NCBI GenBank assembly: GCA_050084515.1
Contig: CM114273.1
Coordinates: 33,790,001 to 33,854,000 of the forward strand
DNA length: 64,000 bases
Direction: 5' to 3'
From: Blasia pusilla
Taxonomy: Eukaryota > Marchantiophyta > Marchantiopsida > Blasiales
Each line of letters starts with the position of its first letter. Position 1 is the stretch's first letter. Below the pieces are notes generated by a model. The model saw nothing but the letters and a program-made list of their open reading frames with translations. It was not told the DNA's origin and did not search any database. Positions 46,385 through 56,159 of the stretch are shown here, in pieces. The position numbers were made by a program, and so were the translations under genes.

Positions 46385-47965
46385 GAAAGTGTTAAAGATA
46401 CTCACGTGTTCATGGCATGCATTGCCATCTCCACCGTCGCCATGTGATGAGGGTATGGGTGAAGGACCACTGCCTTCACGCAGAAATGTGCCTCCAATGA
46501 GTTGGGGCGCTCCTCCGTAAACTTGGTCCACGCCATGAACCTGTGATTTCCATCCCAGATGAAGAAATGCAAATTCCTCATCTAGCTGAATTCCGTGCCC
46601 TCAACTTGCCTTCTGAAGTCCTGGTCTCGCATCCTCCAGAATGTGTCGAGCTTTTCCAAGTCCTCCTCGATAACCAGAGCTTGGGTTCCATGCTCGTCGT
46701 AAGGATGAACATAGAAGGGAGGAAAGCTGTCCACGTAGGATGCTTTCGCCGCCGATTGTTTGAGCTTTGCGATGTCCTCGTCGGACTGTATTTCGCGGAC
46801 GTATTCCATTGTCCTTAATCGGCAGAGTGGAATCCTCGGGGCGTTGTGGCCCTCCATGAGTGCCATCGCTTTACCACTGCAAAACCGGGACAAGAGGAAT
46901 AAGCTACACTGAAATCCCAATGAATTGCAATTCACATAATTAAAAAAACCCAGAACCTCTCTTACCCGCTCGAAAATGGAGTCGGTTTCTTGACCAGCTA
47001 ACTTGTCTGAGACAGGGGCTGGCAAATCGACTGGGAACTCATCGATCTGATAGAGGTCGATGTCCTCCGCCGGGCTTAGAGTCGAGAATGACCGCCCTCC
47101 GGCTTCTTTGGCCATGTCCACCATCTCCACGCTGGCGGTTCTCATGACCTCGTCGTCATCGATTTGAACTGGTGTTGTTTCCACTATGTTGATTGTGTCC
47201 CCGCGACCGTGGGGACATTTCCCGCATCTCAACACTTGCGGTTGGACGGGCTGGGCTATCGTCAATGGCTATCGCTTTTTCCCGCCTCGCTTTAGCCAAT
47301 TCTGCCCTCCTCACCGACGCGTCCAGACGCTTCTTTTCTCTCTTTTCGTCTGCGATCCTTTTCTTCAAGGCTTGCGACGTCTCGGCCTCTTTGTTCTGTT
47401 TATCTAGCGCCGCTTGAACACATCTCGCCAGAAGCACTTGGTTGTGCATCTCCGCTTCCCTTTCCCGCTCCTCGATTTCCTGCTGCCTAATTTCATTTGC
47501 GAACGAGGCCGGGAGGAGAAGTTGACGCAGGAGTCCTAATGGACTTGGGAGTGAAGCTCCCAGACTTGTTGGCTTGTGTTTTTTTCCTCGTCATTTTTGC
47601 CATAAATGCCTCCACCTATGTCCACGACGAATCCCTTGATCAGTCGCCTTGCTGATGTCGAGATGGGAGCTTGTCTCGCCTTGATGGTTAGCTCGAATTG
47701 TCCCGATATCGCTCGGTCGAACCGTCTCGCTCTCGTTCCCTCCTATCGACTCGCGATGTGTCGCCGTGTGAAATGCCCCTTCGTATCTGATCAGCTGCTG
47801 CGCGGGAGAGTGAGGAGTGAGGAATGAAGATCGCAAAATGAGAAACCGGAAATGAGTGATCTCTGCCCTATTTATACTTTTCTAGCCGTTGGGTTGACCG
47901 TTGGGTCCCGTCGTCCTTTCGACGGCGACGTGCCGGATGTTACGGAAGTGCGGACGTGAAAAATC

Positions 47966-48684
47966 GCAACCCGTCGGAGTCCGACAGGTTGCGCGGCTCC
48001 GCCATCCTGGGTACGTCGCCACGTGCGCGAGCAACCCATCGAAGACCGACGGGTTGAGCGCCTCCGTCGTCTTCGGAAAAGAACGCGAGGTACCCGCGTA
48101 ACCCGTCGGAGACCGACATGTTACGCGCCTCCGCCATCCTGGCTACGTCGCCACGTGCGCAAGCAACCCGTCGGAGACCGACGGGTTGAGCGCCTCCGTC
48201 GTCTTCGGAAAACAACGCGAGGTACCCGCGCAACCCGTCGGAGACCGACATGTTGCGCGCCTCCGCCGTGTTTGGGACGGGAACAGGACGTAGTTTGGGC
48301 AATCCGTCGGAGACTGTTGGGTTGCACGCTTCCCTCATCAAGGGTTAGGAACGATGGCTTCCCGTGCAAGTCGTCGGAGTCTGGCTGGCTGCACCACAAG
48401 GCGAGGCCCTTGCGCAACCCGTTGGACGGCGACGGGTTGCACGCCTCGCCGTCTTTGGGCTAAAAGGTGAGGCACCTGCGGAACTCGTCGGGAACAGACG
48501 GTTTGCACGCCTCGGGCATCTTCGAGCAAGAAGGAGCGGTATCCTAGCAACTCATTGGAGAGCGACGGGTTGCTCGCTTCGACAATGTTTAGCAGAAGCG
48601 TGCAACCCGTCCGATGCCGACGGGTTGCAGGCTTTGGTTAGCTTCGGGTAATTTCTGAGTTACCAGGACTCCGACGGGTTCCAA
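47966..48684. repeat. Palindrome array P3, period about 66 bp, upstream of gene A
   Basis: Eleven clear units start at 47,966, 48,031, 48,098, 48,163, 48,230, 48,299, 48,366, 48,414, 48,480, 48,547 and 48,602. Most spacings are 65-69 bp, with two shorter steps of 48 and 55. A half unit lies near 48,660. Intervening sequences are partly repeated: GCCTCCGCCATCCTGG and CGTCGCCACGTGCGC occur twice, and GCGCCTCCGTCGTCTTCGG occurs twice. The array thus grew by tandem duplication of one- or two-unit blocks. It lies about 360 bp upstream of the gene A start. Confidence 0.95.
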
Positions 48685-48839
48685 GTGTGATGCGCAACCC
48701 TCTACTTCCCAAATCCGGTAACATGTTGCAACAGAATTGAATGTGTTACAGAATTGGATCCATTGTGTCAGACAATGTCACCCACCGAATTCATCTTGTC
48801 AGTAAAAAAATGCATCGGAGTATCATTTCCTATTCACTA

Positions 48840-48882
48840 TAAATTAAATATATTCTCATTCTCATTCTCATTCTCAGTCTCC
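48840..48882. repeat. Short (ATTCTC)n microsatellite
   Basis: Four to five imperfect copies of ATTCTC near 48,850-48,878. Confidence 0.8.
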
Positions 48883-49169
48883 TCCGTAGGAATCTTCTTG
48901 GAATGGATAATTATGTTAAGCTCACTTGTGGCGTCATCTTGGCGACCCTTCCTCAATCAGAAATCATTCGACCCCAAGCTCATGAGTCTTTAGCAAAGTG
49001 GATGAAAATTTTCTGTTTGTTCGATTTCTTCTTCAACTTGGAACCATCTTTGTATCCAAAGATGTTAGGGTGGAAAATCTGAGAAGACATAATAGGTGAG
49101 ACAGTCCAGCCAATGACCTCAGGACCGTAAAGTATGGAATCTCCTACCCAGCAAATGGTCAATCTGAGT

Positions 49170-49959
49170 TTACGACCGCCCCTGAATTCGTCTCTGTTTC
49201 CCAAGTAGCGGTCTAGAATTTCCTAGTGCTCCGAGCTCTCGTTTGCAACTCCAAGCTCTGCAGATCCGGCCGACTCCAACCGCACACTCGTAACAATGTT
49301 GTTCTTCTGAAGAGATTCCGGATGTTATCAACCTCATTGGATCTTCGGACACCAATCGGGCCATGTGTCCGCCTACTCGTTCTCTTGCGAGTATCGGCAA
49401 TAGTTTGCTTTCGTCTCGCCCTTGAAAATGTTCAAGCACATTCTTGTCGCATTTATTTGCCGCCCACGTCACGATGGTAATTGCATTTTTGAGTTGCCTC
49501 CACTTGCCGCTTGCTCTGCTCAAAAGAAGGATGGAGGCGCTGAAGGGTATGGATAGAAAGTCGATTGTCATCGATGGTGCAGGCTTCAACGGACCAGTGC
49601 TTCCATCCCGGATGGTCCTTGGATTGTCTCCCCGCCAATGCGTTGGAGCCTTGGAGTGTAGAAGTCCAGATGCCCGTATCTAGAGCGTAACGGGCGAGTC
49701 CGCCGTAATTCCCCCCAAGAATGCAAAACTCCATGCGAGGTGGGTGCCACAATTGGAGGCCATCGATGTCCTCATTGTCGATGCATGCCGTATCTAGAGC
49801 GTTAGTGTGTCCTGCATACATATTTTCATTGTCCATGACTTGGGCTCCACGTCGGTGGGTGCCACAATGCAATTCAAAGACACATCCGGAATGGATGCCA
49901 AATGAACAATTGCTTGGAATCCGAGGCGAATCAAGGCCAATTTCAGAATTTCCATTCAT
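49170..49959 (-). pseudogene. Minus-strand coding remnant in the insertion, unidentified
   Basis: Two overlapping minus-strand frames, 49,959-49,453 and 49,589-49,170, look coding in composition (MEFCILGGNYGGLARYALD; WRQLKNAITIVTWAANKCDK). They would join by a frameshift near 49,480. A 115-bp tandem duplication overlaps the first frame: TATCTAGAGCGT recurs at about 49,678 and 49,793, and GGTGGGTGCCACAAT at about 49,740 and 49,855. I do not recognise the protein. Confidence 0.35.
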
Positions 49960-50662
49960 TCGCGAGAATCAAGATGGATTTCCATTCATTCAGAGATCAG
50001 TTCATGGGCCAAGGAGGCGAGGATGCGGGGCATATGTCTTCAAAATGTCAACCACCAGGTCCCTCGAGTGGCCTCGATCTTATAGATCGAATGAGGGAAG
50101 GGGAAGATCTTTACGGGGAGCTGGGTCACTTTGATATTTGCTCTGAGTCTTTGAGCGGATGGTTGGCGATGGGTGCTCACGTTTATGACCATGTGGAGAA
50201 GGGACTCAAAACTATATTTGTGTGTGAAGTAAAGCGTAAGACGTTGGCGGTTTGAAGATGTTTGGTTACTCTTATTGGAGGTGGTGAAGGAAAACAAAAG
50301 GCCACCTCCGGAAATTTATGGGTTCATGGCGGACAATGCATAACCTGGGTGGATTGCTATCCGGGAAGTGTTCTAGGGTGGAGAGGTTCAACCGGAGAGG
50401 AAAGGTCGGATGCTTTCCATTGGCAACGATCTGTGACCGGTACACCAAATCTTGCATCAAGGAGAATAAGAGGACAGAGCATGTCACTCTACTCCAACGC
50501 AGCAAGGACAAAAACCTTGAAGCGAGGCCATGGTGCCGGGAAGAACTTCATGGGTGGTGGAGGAAGCATGCGATTGAGGGGAAGTACAAAGAGTTGTGCT
50601 CTTGGTTGAGTTGGTGGATTTATGCGTATGAGACAATGGGGAAACTTCATGCGGCGGAGTGA
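49902..50662 (+). pseudogene. Gene B of the insertion, 5' part, unidentified
   Basis: Plus-strand frame 49,902-50,252 (HSFRDQFMGQGGEDAGHMSS; EGEDLYGELGHFDICSESLS) continues after a stop and shift into 50,318-50,662 (CFPLATICDRYTKSCIKENK; EELHGWWRKHAIEGKYKELC). The second segment is Trp-, Lys- and Glu-rich and looks like genuine protein rather than a shadow frame. It lies upstream of the palindrome cluster P4 and the SWIM segment in the same direction, so all may belong to one gene. I do not recognise the domain. Confidence 0.4.
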
Positions 50663-50786
50663 GTTCACTATTTTGTCTTGTCAAGCTCACGCTAAGAATT
50701 GTTTGTAAAGTTGTAGCTCGGGGTGAGAAGCGTGGGAATTATATGGATTTCAAACCCAAGAAACCAAGCAAGGCGTCGGATGCGAC

Positions 50787-51115
50787 AGGTTGCTTGAGTG
50801 TGCAACCCGACGAAACCGAGCGGGTTGCCCGAGTGTGCAACTCGGCGAAACCGACGGAAACCGAAACCAACGGGTTCCCAAGGGTGCAACCCGCGGAAAC
50901 CGCGGGTTGCATCCGGATGTTTGGTGCAACCAGTGTGCAACCCATCGGGACCCGGACGGGTCACGAGTCGTTCATGGGATGCCTCGGCCTTGCAACCCAT
51001 CGGGTTCCGACGGGTTGCAATAGGTGGGTTTAAGGTTACAACACGCCGGTTTTCCGTCGGTCGCAGAGTCGTTCATGGGATGCCTCGGGCCTACAACCCG
51101 TCTGGTTCCGACAGG
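50787..51115. repeat. Palindrome cluster P4 inside gene B
   Basis: Diverged units of the same palindrome family, for example GCAACCCGCGG then AAACCGCGGGTTGC near 50,885-50,910, and GCAACCCATCGG then GTTCCGACGGGTTGC near 50,993-51,019. The phrase GAGTCGTTCATGGGATGCCTCGG recurs at about 50,966 and 51,066, a 100-bp duplication. The cluster separates the two coding portions of gene B and is probably intronic. Confidence 0.85.
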
Positions 51116-51798
51116 TCGCTTATTTCTTTGACTCCTGGGTTATTTTCGTTCCCTTCTAACATTTCCGTCGTTGCGAGGGATTGAACGTTCATGAAAATGC
51201 CCTGTGCCCCAACACAAGTGGAGCGAAAGTGTTCATTCCTCCGGAGGTCGTCACAAGCATGCCAACAATTTCACTTGTGGAGGCATGCCAACAAGACCAG
51301 TCAAGAGCAATGCTACGATCTGCGGCATCCCATATCTTTCTCACAAAAGGCATAACAAAAGGAAAAGGGCCGTCGATCTACGAGCTCTATGTCATGGTAA
51401 TTTGTGAGATCTAGTGATGAAAAATTGTATGTCAAAGCCTTCAACCGGTGCGTAGCTGGAACTCCACTCGAGCAAGACGTACACATTGGTGGGGATATTC
51501 GTGGGCGGGTTTCAAAGCGTCCCATCTGAGATGGTGGTAGAGCACTCGAACGAGACTCGTGGAGACCGGATAAGTATCTTGACTTCAAGCGGTGAAGAGG
51601 CAACATCGAGGAATGAATCCGGTGATTGATTTGGATGAGGAAATTACACGCCCAGGTATTCGGGGACCCCGGACCCGTCCCAAACCGTGATGGAGTTACT
51701 TCTCCAAAATCAGTGAATGTTTTATTTCAAAAGCCCTCCGTTCTTTGAAGTTCGCAACATCTTGTTACTAGGGTGGTTCAACAATATGGGATTCGGTA

Positions 51799-52648
51799 AT
51801 GGAGGTGGATTGCAACCTAAAACGGTGGCATATATCTCGGAGCAACCAGGCGTGGACCCCCTGCGCAGGTAGGATCGATGGCATTAGGAGAGCATGCGGC
51901 ACTTTCCTAAATAAGAATGAGAAGGTCGGGCGACCTCTGCCTGGGTTTTGGGGACTCAAAACCTTTGATCGTTTCACGAGGACCGAGGATCAATTGAAGT
52001 ATTTCTTCTGCCCAAATGAATCTTGCACTTTCCGGAAGTCTTATCCGGCTGCCATTGGAGCTCCCGGGAATACCCCCACGATTTGGCCCATCGCCGCAGG
52101 CACGAACTGCACTCAAGACGAAGTGGACAATCTTACAAGTGCTAGTTTCAGACTCGTAGACGGGGGAAGTTCGGAGCATGTTCGCATTACAGAGACCTTC
52201 ACATTTTGTATTCAACCAAGATTGATGTCAACGTGTACCCGGAGAAGGTGGATGATCTCAATCCATTATTTCTGTTTGAGTCTAGAAATGGGGTGAAGAG
52301 AAACAGAATATGTAGGCCAACGGTGGAGAGAGCAAAACAATTGCGGCTCGGGAGGCAAAAATGGAGATCATCGCCACGAAAGATGTCCTGAGTGGCAATG
52401 GAATAGGAAGGATGTATTGGGTCAGGAACAACACTGTAAATTCAAGTGTCACAGGGGTGTATGTGGTGCACATCTGTTGCTTTCCCACATGTTCATGTGA
52501 TGACTTTGTCCAAAGAGAGACTAGTGGCAAAAGGTATTTCCCTTGTAAGCACATGTACTATGTGTTCTTTGGTAGTTTTAAGAGAGTCGGAGGTAGGAGT
52601 AGGAATCCACCAACCATTCATCCCTCAAAGAAGTTCAAAGTATTTTAA
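51799..52648 (+). pseudogene. Gene B 3' part with SWIM-type zinc finger
   Basis: Frame 51,799-52,296 contains FFCPNESCTFRKSYPAA and TNCTQDEVDNLTS. Further on, frame 52,361-52,648 ends with YVVHICCFPTCSCDDFVQ followed after ten residues by YFPCKHMYYVFFGS. The arrangement Cys-X-Cys, spacer, Cys-X-His is the SWIM zinc finger, used for nucleic acid or protein contacts and common at the C-terminus of MuDR and FAR1-type transposases. The stop at 52,646 closes the frame shortly after a basic tail. Frame changes between the segments may be introns or decay. The domain call is firm, but the link to a transposase is inferred. Confidence 0.65.
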
Positions 52649-53080
52649 ACAAACCATTTTGAGGATACAAAATGAGGTTTTAGATTGTACTTTTATTTTT
52701 TTCTCAACCTTCACTGTGAGCTTGAACTCTATTCAACCCGGGGCAAATGATAGATTTTTTCCAGACCTTGGATGGAAAAAGTGATTGGTTCCACACTTAT
52801 GATTCCACTGATTTTTCAGTTTTGTAAATTTTGTGCAATTTGTAACTCGTCGGACTCACAGGGGTTGCCAAAATATGGAAGAGGAAAAAAAAACTGTGGG
52901 ATTGTTTAATTAATGAACAAAAAAGTGCAAAAAAATTCACACAAAAAGTTTCCTCTCTTCAACCCAACGGAAACTCTCTTAAAAAAAAAGTATCTATTTT
53001 GGTTGAAGGTAGTTTCCTCTCTCCTCTCTCCTCTCTTCCTCTCACCTCTCTCCTCTCTTCCTCTCCTCTTACCGCACCTC
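52649..53080. other. Right terminal region of the insertion
   Basis: AT-rich sequence, one palindrome half-unit (AACTCGTCGGACTC at about 52,843), CTCTCTTAAAAAAAAAG near 52,973, then the CT-rich terminal repeat 53,010-53,072. No gene seen. Confidence 0.6.
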
Positions 53081-53090
53081 GATGAGGGTG
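53081..53090. repeat. Right target-site duplication of the large insertion
   Basis: GATGAGGGTG, identical to 40,680-40,689. Confidence 0.92.
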
Positions 53091-53880
53091 TTGCAGTGGA
53101 GCGACCCTCTATGTCAGGTGTAGCATTGAGTACGAGTGCTACTTGGCAGGCAGTAGCGGCGAAGATGGATGCATTACCAGCCCGGCCAGCCATTGATCGT
53201 GAGAGGCTTACACCTGGTGTATGTATGTTGGACAACCGGTGGGATATTCCGATTGGTGAGTCCTACATGACAGGTGTATCGACCAGATAGAGTCTTGTTA
53301 GACTTTGGTGCCCAACCTTTGATGTTGGGAAAGGCGGCATGTATTGGTTTGGGTATTTGGAGGTCAGAGCTTGAGCCTTGCCCATTCCAGATTCAAACAT
53401 CACTTGGAGGAGCCAATGATAGGTCTCAATTCATGACACAGGAGAAGTTGTCTGTACACTTGAGACCAGATCATGCGACTGATAGCTCCCGGTTGGGAGT
53501 ATCTGCAGTGGTCACATCAGCCGAGTCGTATGATGTACTAGTTGGAGGAGCAATATTGTACCGGATGGGTTTTCAGATGGACTACTGGACTGAGACAACG
53601 TCTTATAGACCTGGTTGGCATTCCGGGGATGGACGTATGAGCCAGGTTCCTATGAGATTTATTTATGGGGCTCGACCAGGAGGGTCTTCCCCAACGGTGT
53701 TAGCATCTGTGGCTGGTTTTAGTGGAGTAGTTACTTGGCCAGGAGACTTTTTGGAGGGTAATCTTTCTGCTATGCATTCTCCTGTGCATGAGGAGGTAGA
53801 GGAGGTCCCTAGTTTTGCAACAGTGGCATCGTCATCGTTGGACGTGCCACTTTGGAGTTCATGCGGTGCACTAGGGTAGG
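53091..53880 (+). pseudogene. Gypsy G4 protease region
   Basis: Continues the G4 frame interrupted at 40,689. The segment PARPAIDRERLTPGVCMLDN parallels G3 at 35,430-35,500. The retropepsin site reads VLLDFGAQPLMLGKAA near 53,292-53,339. G2 has DSGA and G3 DSGV, so the catalytic Asp is kept but Ser has become Phe, probably by one base change. The second protease segment YDVLVGGAILYRMGFQMDYW lies near 53,529. Frames 52,913-53,290 and 53,274-53,879 overlap and need one shift. The frame ends at a TAG at 53,877, about 110 bp before the methyltransferase. Confidence 0.85.
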
Positions 53881-53939
53881 AGGCTGATCGCCTAGTGTAG
53901 GAGGCTTGGTGTGAGGCTGTCATACCTCACGAGGAAGAG

Positions 53940-55008
53940 GAGGCCCCACGGCGGACTCCTACTTCTGGTCCGGTTGGGTTATCCCCTTTGGATACTACAC
54001 CCATTGTATGGCAGTATTCGCCGGAGGGCATTTATGTGTTAGATCTCTTTGGTGGGATTAGCAGTGGTTTGGCTGCAATGTTGCAGGCCCGTATTCCTCT
54101 GTCGAGATACATGTATGTGGAGCGAGATGAGACGGCCCAGAGAGTCTCATCCCAACATATTGGTCAGTTGATGCGGAGATATCCTTAGTTTTTGCCGCCA
54201 TCAGCTATTCGTGGGTACCAGCGTGCTTTGCCGTCACATATTGCATTGTTGGGGGCGCAAGACCTTGAGAGGGTTGGTCTTGTGGATTTGGTGATTGCGC
54301 GCAGGATGGCCATGTCAGGGTCATACACGTGCAAGTCGTGGTGAGGGATTACACGACCCTAGGTCTTGATTGTTTTGGGAGATGTTGCAGGTGTTACGAC
54401 ATCTTCACATTCATCAGGCATGCGCTCCAGCTTACATTCTGGAGAATGTTCCATTGTTGGGTGACACTTGGACCCGGATCATGACGAGTGTTCATGAGGT
54501 GCGGTCTTGGATAAGACAAGCGGTGTTGTTGGATGCAGTGCGAGTTGGCTCGCGTGCACATCGTCCATGCTTGTGGTGGACAAACTTGTTGCCTAGGGAG
54601 GTTCTATGTCGAGCATATGATGCAGTGCAACGGGATCCTTGCCTTATAGTGGATAGTATCTTGGATACTGGGCGACTTTCTCAGGTGGTGAGGGTTATTG
54701 ATCGGTCATCCATGGCAGTGGTGAACCGTGTGGGCCAGCCTAGGATGGCACTACCCACATTTGTGAGTTTTCCCTCGTCACATGCCTACATGGAAGGTGG
54801 TCCCGTGCTTGTATGGGATTCTTATGTGCGACAGTTGGTGGAGCCTAGCGCTGATGAGAGAGAGCGTGCGATGGGATTTGCTACTGGTGTGACAGCGGTT
54901 GCTTCCATTTCTGAGGCTTCACAATGTCTTGTGTTGGGTCAGGCCATGGACCTGAATTGTTTGACCTGGATTTTGAGTCTTGGTATAGCCGAGCAGCGTC
55001 GACTTTAG
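53940..55008 (+). pseudogene. C5 cytosine DNA methyltransferase domain within gypsy G4
   Basis: DNA methyltransferases of this fold transfer a methyl group from S-adenosylmethionine to cytosine C5. Motif I is YVLDLFGGISSGLAAML (about 54,033). A motif II-like MYVERDETAQR follows. A TAG at 54,186 interrupts the frame. Motif IV appears in another frame as WPCQGHTRASRGEGLHDPRS, with the catalytic Cys codon at 54,313-54,315. A TGA follows, and frame 54,370-55,008 continues with LFWEMLQVLRHLH, motif VI (YILENVPLLGD, about 54,433), an AHRP-type motif VIII (VGSRAHRPCLWWTN, near 54,544), ERERAMGFATGVT and a motif X-like LVLGQAMDL. Motif order is canonical, not the rearranged DRM order. The AHR-type motif VIII and DPRS-LFWE segment suggest the DNMT3/DRM clade. 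At least one frameshift and two stops inactivate this copy. Position between protease and RT shows it is part of the polyprotein. Confidence 0.88.
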
Positions 55009-56159
55009 ACTATGTCTGTGGGTCTTCCACCCCTTGTGGTGAGCTCGATGGCTATCAGGACGGTAGAGACATCGGGTGGGGGCGAGGAGAATAGTATTTT
55101 GCATCCTTGGAGTAAATAGGATGTAATGGTTGGGCATGTGGAGTTGGTTGCTCATGCTGGTGGAGGAGTTATTTGCTCAGATGATGATGTAGCTAAGGGT
55201 GTACAATCTTGTGAGGGGGTTGCATACCAACCAATGGCGTTGTCCATTCCCTCTAGTGTGCCAGTGGAGGAGACTTGGGAGCCATTACTTGGGCCCAAGC
55301 TTAGGGGAGGTGAGAAACAACGCTTGACATAATTCCTACATGCTTATAGGAGTTTTTTTGCCTTTAGCATGAAGGAGTTGGGTGCTTTGGTTGGACCCGA
55401 TATACGGATTGATTTGGCTAGTGATTCGCCAATCTTCCGTCGTCCCTACCGATATAGTGATATGGAGAAGGACCTGATTCAGAGTAGGACGTTGGACGTT
55501 GGACCTTTTGGAGGCTGGATTAGTGGAGTTGTTGCATGGAGAGTATGCATCAGCCATTGTCATGCCTGCTAAAAAGGATCTGCATGGCAACTACACGGAT
55601 AGGCGGATGTGTGGAGATTACCGTCCTATCAATCGGCAGACCAAGGTTGATAGGTATGCCATGCCTACACATGAGGAGATCTTTGATGTGGTGGGACACG
55701 CAAAGATTTTTAGTACTTTGGATCTTCGGGCAGTTGCCGATTCAAGAGAGTGACAAGGCCAAGACAACATTTTGGGGTGTCAACTCTCATGGCAAGGATT
55801 GTTTGTACCAGTGGAAATTCCTTCCCTTTGGGTTGAGGAATGCACCTGCCGAGTTTCAGAGAGTGATGGACAGGATCCTAGCAGGGTTGGAATTTGTTCC
55901 GTGTTACATCGATGATATCTTGGTATTCAGTAACAAGGTGGAGGAGCATCAGATACATTTGCAGATTTTGTTTGAGCGGTTCAAAGCTCATGGTCTACGT
56001 TTGCATCCAGGAAAGTGTAAGTTCTTTCATGAGGATGTTGAGTACTTGGGTCATGTGATCTATCCAGTTGGTTTGGGAGTTCAACAAGCAAAGGTGGAGG
56101 CTATTGCACTTATTCCTTGTCCGGTAGATGTGAGTAGAGTTCGGGCATTCATGGGATAA
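55009..56159 (+). pseudogene. Gypsy G4 reverse transcriptase
   Basis: After a linker (55,009-55,370) the RT starts with IDLASDSPIFRRPYRYSDME. It shifts frame near 55,495 (EYASAIVMPAKKDLHGNYTD, RMCGDYRPINRQTKVDRYAM, AKIFSTLDLRA) and again near 55,735 (YQWKFLPFGLRNAPAEFQRV). The catalytic palm motif CYIDDILVFS lies near 55,902. The thumb segment (HPGKCKFFHEDVEYLGHVIY) is intact. A TAA at 56,157 interrupts just before the connection region (ANYYRRYVKGFSAMAKPLNQ). The same region in G1 has the same fingers but a damaged catalytic motif. Confidence 0.93.

Larger units (their letters stand above)
41690..47603 (-). pseudogene. Gene A of the insertion: multi-exon, decayed, contains WDGNHRFMAW
   Basis: Several minus-strand coding-like segments run in one direction. 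From the ATG at 47,603 (MAKMTRKKTQANKSG), after one frameshift, a charged helical segment follows (EREREAEMHNQVLLARCVQA; open 47,449-47,156). The frame at 47,265-46,582 has a convincing 89-bp GT-AG intron at 46,965-46,877. Past a TAG at 46,584 the frame continues through WDGNHRFMAW (about 46,531-46,560) to a donor (AACAC then GTGAGT) at 46,405. Further segments lie at 45,307-44,630, 44,571-44,125 (SDWEVENCPIWLDFNDP) and 42,700-42,421, whose C-terminus is LQELSDDDE. Another lies at 41,923-41,687. The DGNHR signature recalls the ParB/sulfiredoxin-type fold, but that is only suggestive. Function is unknown. Stops and frameshifts indicate decay, unless more introns are present than I could place. 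Confidence 0.5.
40690..53080. mobile_element. 12.4-kb Mutator-like insertion in gypsy G4
   Basis: The 10-bp target duplication and the split gypsy frame define the ends. The left end starts GGGGGCTGATATTCTGGC. Within about 50 bp it reads AGTAAGAGAGGAGAGGAAG. The reverse complement of the right end starts GAGGTGCGGTAAGAGGAGAG. Both continue with the AG-rich tract GGAAGAGAGGAGAG, so the termini are inverted repeats of at least c.28 bp with offset outer ends. Target duplications of 9-11 bp and SWIM zinc finger proteins are typical of Mutator-like elements. Inside are a decayed minus-strand gene, a plus-strand SWIM gene, a minus-strand coding remnant, internal duplications and palindrome clusters. 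I found no DDE transposase core, so the class is an inference. Confidence 0.75.

Noticed and set aside
47966-48684. CRISPR-like array: regular palindromic repeats with intervening spacers
   Set aside because: The setting is a plant nuclear transposon, the intervening sequences are themselves repeated, and no cas genes are present. It is a tandemly grown palindrome array.
53940-55008. Host DRM-type methyltransferase gene unrelated to the retrotransposon
   Set aside because: Motif order is canonical rather than the rearranged DRM order. The domain is flanked in the same direction by gypsy protease and RT with only a short gap, and no introns or separate promoter are evident.
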